A program made the position numbers and the translations under genes. A stretch of 64,000 nt of DNA from Dichetophora obliterata (Eukaryota > Arthropoda > Insecta > Diptera > Sciomyzidae), in assembly GCA_963920525.1 (NCBI GenBank), contig OY986440.1, forward strand, positions 17,780,191 to 17,844,190, in the 5' to 3' direction. Of the stretch, positions 56,240 through 64,000 are shown piece by piece. Position 1 is the stretch's first letter; each line of letters starts with the position of its first letter. The notes beneath the pieces are model-generated. The model saw only the letters and a list, made by a program, of their open reading frames with translations. It was not told where the DNA came from and searched no databases.

Positions 56240-56790
56240 AATAATTTGAAAAGAGGAAAATTGGTAAATTCCTTAATTTACCAAATCCAATGTAGCTAAA
56301 AATTGAAATCATGTAAATCAATTTATCATCATTTAAATAGCTGGAAGTTGGTAAATTCATTTAATTTACCAAAAGCAATGTAGCTAAAAAATTTCTTAAA
56401 TACATTGTACCTGCAAGAACTAAAAGAAATTTATAGATAAAGGTCATATAAAAATACTATCATAATTCAAATAGCTGGAAATTGGTAAATTCATTTAATT
56501 TACCAAATCCAATGTAGCAAAAAAATTTTGCTTCAAATTAAAAAAATTCCTAAATTCATATAGTACCTAGAAATTGAGAACAAATTTAGCTTCAAATGAA
56601 AAAATTGGCTGAATTCTTCATAGTACCTGGAAATTGATAAAAAATGTAGCTTCAAATAAAACATTTCTTACCTGCAAGAATTAAAATAAATTTATAGGTA
56701 AAGGAGGGCATAAAAATGTTCTCATCATTTAAAAAGATTGAAATTGGTAAATTCATTCAAATTACCAAATCCAATCTAGCTAAAAAAATG
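56240..56790. repeat. Subterminal repeat array near the Harbinger element
   Basis: The unit GGTAAATTCATTTAATTTAC followed by CAAATCCAATGTAGC occurs at about 56254, 56349, 56484 and 56742, with similar AAATT spacers. Related copies lie at 60160-60380. Confidence 0.7.
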
Positions 56791-57110
56791 TAAACATTCA
56801 TATGAGTGCAAGATTCTTATAGGAAACAAAAAAAGTCATACCGAAGCGAAAAGAAACAATAGCAAACTATTTTCTTTTCGCTTCATCACACGCTTTCTAT
56901 TTTCTATTTCTTCGCACTCATACAGCTCATTCTTCGCTAAGCGTCGGAACCACAAAGCAACGTCAGCTAAGCACAGCTGATCAAAGTCAGGCGACAAATT
57001 TCGATTTCATCGCCTTCCTTCACATCTACATTCGTCCAATACTTACTAATCACAAATGTCTGCACAAACGCAACTGTGCAGAACTGACAACTCTTTACTA
57101 CTCTTTGCTA
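56770..57110. repeat. Duplicated unit, copy 1 (partner 60380-60705)
   Basis: Shared blocks in the same order are ATTCTTATAGGAAACAAAAA, GCGAAAAGAAACAATAGCA, CTTTTCGCTTCATCACACGC, TTCGCACTCATAC, ACGTCAGCTAAGCA and AAACGCAACTGTGCAGAA. It is the sequence directly upstream of the Myb-like gene, so it may be the promoter side of the Harbinger family. Confidence 0.8.
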
Positions 57111-57128
57111 TTAATAAAACTAACAAAA

Positions 57129-58270
57129 ATGGAAACGCCAATTTCGTAAGTACATAAATATCTTCTTTTTTTACAAAATTAAATTAATATAATTATAATA
57201 TAACCCAAAGAAAACCAAAACATGATCGTGCCACAACTGAGCAGCTGCAATTTTACATCAGTTTTTGCCGCGAGCGACCACAATTGCTAACTGGAAAAAA
57301 TAGCCCAAAGTCGCCGCGGCAAATGCAGGAACTCTGGAATGAGTTAGCGGATGGCTTAAATGCCCTACGAGGGCCAACTAGAACAACATCGAAATGGAAA
57401 GAGGTAAGGTTTTATTTTATCATGTCGCTGTTTGGCCAAAAGATATTGTGATTTTCTTTTATAAATTTGATTTTATCTAAGACCTTAGGCGTTTGGAAAA
57501 GCCAGCTACGAACACGAGCCAGCGATTAACTGGCGGAGGGCCATGCTCCAAGCCGCTGTCCGATTTTGAGGAGCTGGCCTTAAGCACTCTTGGTTTGGCA
57601 GCAGTGGAAGGTGTAACCAGTTCTGGTAGTTTTGGCCTGACGTTGGCACAACAACCTATTTCTGTGATGGTGGAAGATCCGTTGCTAAGCCCTGGTGGTT
57701 CGATGCCAAGTTCTGGTGGTTCGATGCTAAGTCCTGGTGGTTCGATGCCAAGTCCTGGTGGTTCGATGCCAAGTCCTGGTGGTTCGATGCTAAGTCCTGG
57801 TGGTTTGATGCCAAGTCCTGGGTGTACGTTGCTAAGTCCTGGTGGTTCGAGGCCAAGTCCTGGTGGTTCGATGCCAAGTCCTGGTGGTTCGATGCCAAGT
57901 CCAGAATGTTCGCTGCCAAGTCCTAGTGGGACTCAACCTGACGAATTGATTATGGAAAACGTATTAAGCAAACTTTAAAAAGTTAAATTTGAGATAATTT
58001 TATTAATAATTTGCTTTTGTTAAATAGACTCATTCAGAAGGAGGTGTGTTGATGCCGATGGTGCGTCCAAATCGCTTGGAGCGCAAGAAGTTAATTGACG
58101 AACTTATTCAAATGATTAAGAAAAGAGAAGAGCGTGAAAAGCAGCGAGAAGAGCATGAAATGCAGCAACAAATGTTATTCCAGCAACAACAGCGTGAAAC
58201 ACTGGTAGCACTGCAAGGCTTAACCAGCAGTGTGACTGCACTTGTGGCTGAAATAAAAAAATTAAAATAA
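57129..58270 (+). pseudogene. Harbinger accessory gene, Myb/SANT-like (probably broken)
   Basis: Exon 1 (57129-57145) gives METPIS and is spliced by GTAAGT to 57211. Exon 2 (57211-57403) encodes KPKHDRATTEQLQFYISFCR, then LWNELADGLNALRGPTRTTS and KWKE. This is a Myb/SANT-like DNA-binding domain of the type that partners PIF transposases. After a GTAAGG donor, the next region shows RLTGGGPCSKPLSDFEELAL only in a frame that exon 2 does not reach cleanly, so an indel or unseen splice is needed. A Ser-Pro-Gly repeat and a C-terminal coiled coil (58049-58270, RLERKKLIDELIQMIKKREE) follow. It would help nuclear import and target binding of the transposase. Confidence 0.65.
57690..57925 (+). repeat. 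21-bp coding minisatellite (SPGGSMP repeats)
   Basis: About 11 units of 21 bp encode a 7-residue SPGGSMP or SPGGSML repeat with little divergence. The unit contains AGTCCTGGTGGTTCGATG. The repeat lies between the Myb-like and coiled-coil parts. Confidence 0.85.
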
Positions 58271-58501
58271 TATTACCAGCAATACCCGGCGTGCGTTGCT
58301 ATTTTTAAAATAAACATATGAATTTAGAAACGTAAAATTTAAGTGTTTTTTATTTTATCTAATTCTAATGGATAAGCATTATTTTTGACCCCAGAGCCCC
58401 AAATTGAACTTATTTATATATATATAGATAATACAAAATTTGGTTTTTATTTGTATGGTTTTTATTCAGCATCAAAACTTCTTTAAAAATCTAATTGATT
58501 A

Positions 58502-59710
58502 TTATAGAGAAGATACGTATCTGCTCCTGGTGTTTTCACCTTCGCGGGTATACTGTGAAGGATTCACAACTGGAACTACATAATCAGATCCAACGACTTC
58601 ATCAGGATTAATGTCAGGCGCACCCGACTTAAGCATAATATTGTGTAAAATTACACACGATGCTATGATATCTCCTGCTGTCTCATGCGAATAATGAAGC
58701 ACTCGGTGTTTTAGCAAACATCTAAATCTCATTTTTAGCACACCAAACGCTCTTTCAATACAATTCCTGGAGCTTGCGTGCAATTTATTGAATTTAATTT
58801 CTTGCCGAGTGGTTGGATTCACAATTGGTGTAAGAAGCCAAGGCTCCTGGGGGTAGCCTTGATCGCCTATGAGCCAAGATTCTCGTTGAATAGTTGACCT
58901 GTCACTATAACATCGTATGAGGTGCTCGCGTAAGTCAGATGTGGCCCATATGCCCGAATCGTGTGTTGCACCAGGAAATTTTGTGTTCAAAAATGTAAAC
59001 AGCAGACGGTGATCACAAACCTAAGAAATATTATTTATTTCAACATAGATTCCTAGCCATACATTTAAAACACAACTCACTGCTTCCACATTAATGCTAT
59101 AAAAACCTTTTCGGTTCATATATAAACTGAGTGGACGCTGGACATTGTTGGAAGATGGTGCAATTATTGCAATGTGGGTACAATCGATTGCGCCTATGGT
59201 GCTTTTAATTCCAAACCGTCTAAAAAATCTGTTAGGGAAACATTTTTATTACAGATACAATAAATAAACTAATTTAAAAATATTTTACCCTGTTTTGGTG
59301 GCATTTTCCTCCTCTATCGACAAAGGAAATCTTATTTCAGCACCCTTAACTTTAACGATGAGCTGCGCCACAGATCGTATAGCTCGTGATATTGAAGGCT
59401 GGCTCATTGGCAAATTGCAATTGTTTCCAACGCATTTTTGATAAGATCCATGGCCAAAAAAGTTGAGTGTTGCCAAGACACGGATTATTAAAGGCAAGGA
59501 CGTGCTTTGAACGTCGTGCGGCTGCAGATCTTCAATTAATTGATGGGTAATACGACGAGTTAAACGAAAATTCTTAATGAATTCATTTTCAGGCAGCGTA
59601 AAAGGATCACTCGAGTCCCGTAAATTGCGTACTTCGCATCGACGAATCCTTAATTCTTCATTTTCTTCTTCTTCAAGAAGTAGCATTAGTAAAAGCATTT
59701 CCTCTTCCAT
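58502..59710 (-). CDS. PIF/Harbinger transposase, intact (three exons, 362 aa)
   Basis: The exons on the minus strand are 59710-59289, 59228-59081 and 59020-58502, joined by two 60-bp GT-AG introns in phase; the total is 1089 nt. The N-terminal part has DPFTLPENEFIKNFRLTRRI, FFGHGSYQKCVG and MSQPSISRAI. The catalytic DDE_Tnp_4 triad is visible: GAIDCTHIAI, then IGDQGYPQEPW, then NCIERAFGVLKMRFRCL. The protein ends normally after RYVSSL. Length and order match known Harbinger transposases. It is convergent with the Myb-like gene, as usual in this superfamily. I see no disabling change, so the protein may be functional. Confidence 0.92.
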
Positions 59711-59990
59711 TTTACTTAAATTCGCGTTGTGGATGGTTTATGGTAAAAAAATATCTGCTACGAGTGACCACAACTATCTTGATAAATTTATCAATACCAA
59801 ATGAGTTCTTGATAAATTTATCAATTAAAAAGCTTTTTTTTTTGTTACAGAATATCAAATCTTGATAAATAGTCAATACTTGATAAATATTCAATATGGT
59901 GAATTTATCAAGTACACAGAATCGGGCTGTAAATCTAGAATTGAAATTTGAAAATTTTGTAAATCTTTCGTCTATGTTAAAATGAAAAAT
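59711..59990. repeat. Harbinger right subterminal region
   Basis: CTTGATAAATTTATCAA-type palindromes recur at 59772, 59812, 59860 and 59900, ahead of CACAGAATCGGGCTGTAA, a possible terminus. A matching left terminus was not found. Confidence 0.5.
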
Positions 59991-60159
59991 TTTTTAAATG
60001 CCTCCAACAAATAGATTTAAGTCAAAAGATTTCTAAAAAATTAATTTTTTTTATTATTATTTTTGTTGAACTATTGAAGAATATCTTAGAAACCAGAATG
60101 AAATCTTATTACAAAATTTAATAATTTAAAACCATTATTATAAAAAAAAATGTAATAAT

Positions 60160-60705
60160 TTAATTTACCAAATCCAATGTAGCTAAAAAATGTAGCTTTA
60201 AATGAAAAATTTTCTAAATCCATAGTACTAGGAAACTAGTAAAAAATCAAAAATTCCTTTTATACATAGTACCTGCAAGAATTAACATAAATTTATAGGA
60301 AAAGGGCATAAAAATGTTCTCATCATTTAAAAAGGTTGAAATTGGTAAATTTTTTCAATTTACCAAATTCAATCTAGCTGAAAAATGTAAACATTCAGAT
60401 GAGTGCAAAATTCTTATAGGAAACAAAAAAGTCATAGCAAAGCGAAAAGAAACAATAGCACACTATTTTCTTTTCGCTTCATCACACGCTTTTTATTTCC
60501 TATGTTCTTCGCACTCATACTTCGCTAAGCGCCGCCAAGCATCGCGACCTCAAACCTACGTCAGCTAAGCAGAGCAGAGCAAAGTCAGGCGGCAACTTTC
60601 AATTTTATCGCCTTCCTTCTCATTCACTTTTGCCCAATCTTTACTAATTGAAAATAGCTGCAAAAACGCAACTGTGCAGAAAACACTACTACTTTTACTA
60701 CTCTT
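60160..60705. repeat. Duplicated unit, copy 2, with subterminal repeats
   Basis: This second copy of the 56240-57110 block is direct in orientation, diverged and shorter. It ends near ACTACTCTTTG, where the two copies stop matching. It is probably the truncated end of another Harbinger copy. Confidence 0.75.
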
Positions 60706-61560
60706 TGTATAGATGAATAGAAATATTTGGTGAGTAGCCGGCGAATTTGATAATTGCATAAAAATGTTGTCAAAATAAAAAAGAATTAATTGAAAAAGGT
60801 AAGTAGCTTGCATTATTTTTGTTATTATACTTTTTGTCTTTGATTTTAAACAAATTGCTATATATTCTTAGAATGAAAAAATCAACAGTCGACAGTTCTA
60901 CAAACTGGTGCATATTACTGTAGGTTTTGTCATGTTTCCTTACCGTATTTGCGGTAGATGCGTCATGTGGCAAGGTAGCCCTTGTTGCGCATCCCTGTCG
61001 TCCCTCTGGCAGCACTGGTACGCTGGCGTATTGCGCGGCTAAGGCTCGCCGGATGGGGTGGTGTCCTTGCCAGCCCGGACTGACATACGGAAACTACACA
61101 CGAATAAAAATCGTACCAGCTGAAAAGAAAAATTACCGCCTGTTAAAAAAAACCCGAAAAAACCATAAACAAGTAAAAATCTCAACCGAAGATTAAAAAA
61201 AAACCCGATTATTTTACGCGAAAGTGCTGAAAATGAAGAATGAAGGGCTGAAAATCCGTAAGGAAACTGAGCCGGTTGCTCGCTGTTGCCACGCTGGCAC
61301 GTCTCGTGGGTCGATCTCAGATGTTATCTGATCGCCCTTGGCTAGCCCACCCCTTCTGGCCACAAAAGACCAGCCATGGCGACCCTGCGCCTGGGTTTAG
61401 GTCACCCCTAAAACTTACACTCACGCCTCTCTCAACATTGTCCACGCCACCCACCCTTGAAAACTTAAGTACTCATTATTTTCCCTTTTGTATTGGACAG
61501 ATTTTTATATTTTATTATAATAACAAAAATGTAAGCTTAGTATAATAACATTCCTGGATA
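60706..61560. other. G+C-rich island, unassigned
   Basis: 60950-61085 and 61260-61420 are clearly richer in G+C than their surroundings and carry open frames (60927-61196 and 61276-61545 plus). The peptides (for example YCAAKARRMGWCPCQPGLTY) match no family I know. GTTTCCTTACCG (60938) is roughly inverted at 61258. It may be the 5' part of a retroelement. Confidence 0.35.
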
Positions 61561-61766
61561 AGATAAATACTAAGTATATTTGGCTTAGGCCAACCTACGA
61601 TCTATAGTAACTTTTGACTTAAGTTCTAATTCGTTTTCATTTATATTGTTTTTTTTTATTTTTTTTTTTATTTTAAGTTAGTTTTCTTTTATACCGTTCT
61701 TAATTTAAATTAGTTTGCATTTCTCTTAATTTTTTGTTTAAATTAGTTTTCATTAATATTTATTTT

Positions 61767-62060
61767 ATTCGAATTAGCTTTCATTAGTTTTAATTTAATT
61801 TTAAGTTAGTTTTTAGTTTATATTAGCTTTATTGAAATTCGTTTTATTGCCATAAGTTTTCATTTATATTTATATTATTCGAATTACATTTCATTAATTT
61901 TAGTTTAATTTTAAGTTAGTTTTTAGTTTATATTAGCTTTATTGAAATTCGTTTTATTGCCATTAGTTTTCATTTATGTTTATATTATTCGAATTACTTT
62001 TCATTAATTTTAGTTTAATTTTAAGTTAGTTTTTAGTTTATATTAGCTTTATTTTTGTTA
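61767..62060. repeat. 110-bp tandem repeat, about 2.7 copies
   Basis: ATTCGAATTA starts units at 61767, 61877 and 61987. Each unit carries TTAAGTTAGTTTTTAGTTTA and TTGAAATTCGTTTTATTGCC with few differences. Confidence 0.85.
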
Positions 62061-63250
62061 AGTTTAATTTTAAATTGGTTTTGTTTCCGAATGGTTTTAG
62101 TTGAAAAAAATTTTAATCTTAGTTGCCTTTAGTTTCGGTTTGAATCAGCGAGAATTCGATTTAAGGTTTAATTTGTTTGATTTTTAACGCGTTTGGTATG
62201 AAAAATATTTGATCGATTTAGCTTAGCTTTTTGTACGAATTTTATATAACTTTGGCTTTGTTTAGTTCAGTTAAATTCGAATATTAACATTTTGTAGAAA
62301 AATTACGCGTCTACAAGAGTGTGTCTTTCTTTATAGTATTTGTTGAAAATCAAAACAAATGCAATTTCTTAATGTTAACAAAATAAAAATCCTTCACTTT
62401 AATTTAATTTCAACAATAATATTTATCTTGGGCCTTTTTGCTAAAAAAATACCGCAAAAAAAATAAGCATAACGAAACTTGTCAATAAATGTAGCTTTTG
62501 TATGGATGAATGCGGCGCATTGCGGCGTCTGCATTTTGATCTACTTTCGTTAATTGGCGTAAAATTTAATTTCTTTTTATATAAATTACTTTGTTTTGTA
62601 TATGTATGCAAATTCCATTTGTTTCTCCTTAAATATTAAATTGAATTTATCAAAGATTTAATTTCTTAATATTTTTCTTTGTTTGGCCTTTTCTAATATT
62701 TATAATATAACTTGTTATTCACTTTAAATCATGTTACTTCATTTATAGGGGTTAGAGTAAGTATGTTTGTAACAACAAAAACCAATCATCAATATCAGTA
62801 AATCAATTATAATTTAAACATCAAGGAAAAATATATTTTTTTCTTTTGCGCTGGATAATGCAACATTGATTTTTCTTCTCTCCCTAACTTTGTATTTTAA
62901 CACACTTTCAAACCCATTGCTGACCAATGGAGCCAAAATGCACCCTGCATGTTTTGCAAAATCTAGCATCAACCAACCCAACACACCCACACACCGAAAA
63001 CATTTGTGGCGTGCAAAGTCGGGAGAAAACGAAAAATCAATTGCAACACGTTCAGCCTATAAAGTTTAAATTATATCAAAGTCACTTTATGTTAACCCAA
63101 TAAAGGTAATAAAATCTAAAGAACTAAAAAATATTGACGTAAGTCATAAAACAAAATCAAAAGCTCATCTACTAAGCTTAATGAAAATCGCACTAAAACT
63201 AAAATGCAAAACTGGATTAACTCAAAACTTTGCCGCGTATTTCTTATGGC
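62061..63250. other. Gene-free AT-rich stretch
   Basis: No recognisable coding or RNA feature is present. Confidence 0.4.
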
Positions 63251-63329
63251 TAGAAATTAATGCACCTCACCAACCGTAACGTGGTGCATATTCAATTATT
63301 TAAAGGTAATCAGATACACGCTTACCAAG

Positions 63330-63960
63330 CCCAGGTAACATGTCTCAAACCTGGCGATGATGTTATGGCTGCTGATGGGACTGTTGTTGTGGCTGGTTAC
63401 GATGAGGTTGAGGATGAAGATGCTGGGGCTTCTGTAGAAGATGTAGTTGTGGTTGGTGCGGTTGGTGGTGTCGGTGCTGAATGTTGATGTGGTTGGTGAT
63501 ACAGTGGTGGTGATGGTGTAGGTGGTGTAAGTTTTGTTGGTGCGGTTGGTGGTTCTCGGTAGCAGCTGCCAGGCCGCGAAGCGTTGGCCACTTCTTGGTG
63601 AGTGCTACTGCCTTCACGATGTTGATGGCCGGGCTGTCTGTCGGTCTGCTGTTTACTGTTGGTTATGGGCGATGGGGCTGGTGGTGTGTTAGACTGCTGG
63701 ATGATCCAGGTGTAACGACCGAGTGATGACGATTATACTGGCGACCTGCAGCGTGACGAAGACGATGGTTGTGACGATGCTGTATCGTTAGCGATGCCGA
63801 TGGTTGTGACAGTGAGGTAGTTGGTGGTGCCGCTGCTCGGGTTGCACTTGTGTGGGCGATGACTGTGACCAATCGCTCGACTTGGAGGTGACGATGGGTT
63901 CTTCGTCGTTTGCTGTAGCGACAGTGAAGTGTGAGTGTAGGCGACGATGTTGTACAACTA
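63330..63960. repeat. TGG/GAT-rich low-complexity region
   Basis: Imperfect GGTGGT, GATGAT and GTTGTT triplets dominate. All frames yield biased peptides (Val/Gly/Asp on plus, His/Gln/Pro on minus). It could be the edge of a coding exon of a low-complexity protein, but no domain supports this. Confidence 0.4.
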
Positions 63961-64000
63961 CCTCTTGCCGACTATTTATAACATTTATGGCTTTGCGTTG

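Noticed and set aside
63363..63957. His/Gln/Pro-rich minus-strand frames
   Set aside because: They are by-products of the TGG/GAT-rich low-complexity DNA, with overlapping frames on both strands and no domain.
1..64000. CRISPR arrays, bacterial operons, ribosome-binding sites, rho-independent terminators
   Set aside because: None is present; introns, retroelements and polyadenylation signals show this is nuclear DNA of an animal.

Overview
The window is eukaryotic, AT-rich and spliced, and almost certainly comes from a higher (brachyceran) fly. The evidence is two genes with fly-like structure and short introns of 50-70 bp, namely the snoRNP protein GAR1 on the minus strand and the GYF-domain translational repressor GIGYF on the plus strand. 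Dispersed repeats of a type common in schizophoran flies support this. A tephritid or a related family is plausible, but the sequence alone does not settle it. No bacterial, CRISPR, rRNA or convincing tRNA gene is present.

Layout. 1-850: 3' end of a Penelope-like retroelement, with a GIY-YIG endonuclease remnant and a hammerhead-ribozyme-like motif. 850-9100: gene-free, AT-rich DNA with inverted repeats, a 78-bp tandem repeat and a 216-bp MITE. 9147-21610: GAR1, whose two coding exons flank an 11.8-kb intron. The intron is packed with nested mobile DNA: a non-LTR retrotransposon (endonuclease and RT pieces), a Sola-like DDE transposon with a MITE inside it, a pogo/Tigger-like element inside the non-LTR endonuclease, and a Helitron helicase remnant. 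22.9-27.7 kb: a large inverted-repeat element with GAGATCTC-type subterminal arrays and an EnSpm/CACTA-like transposase fragment, invaded by two MITEs. 28.4-29.2 kb: two MITEs.

31154-36801 is GIGYF, seven coding exons and about 1759 aa, including one probable GC-AG intron. Downstream (38-45 kb) lie fly-type repeats, two more copies of the 216-bp MITE (each broken by a different MITE), a long fold-back element, a degraded Tc1 transposon with a MITE in its transposase, and direct repeats. 46181-52865 is a complete BEL/Pao LTR retrotransposon with identical LTRs, a 5-bp target duplication and one open gag-pol frame of 1750 aa, so it inserted very recently. 53.8-55.0 kb is a decayed Gypsy/Ty3 pol fragment truncated by a MITE. 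56.2-60.7 kb holds a PIF/Harbinger element with an intact three-exon transposase, a Myb/SANT-like accessory gene in convergent orientation, and a duplicated flanking unit. The last 3 kb are tandem repeats, a small GC-rich island and TGG-rich low-complexity DNA.

The two host genes act in RNA biology: GAR1 in H/ACA snoRNP pseudouridylation, and GIGYF in 4EHP/Me31B-dependent mRNA repression. They are otherwise unrelated. The main interest is the layered transposon stratigraphy. Target-site duplications and empty-site comparisons inside the window allow several insertions to be ordered and several MITE families to be delimited. Gene-free stretches not listed separately were read and showed only AT-rich sequence.
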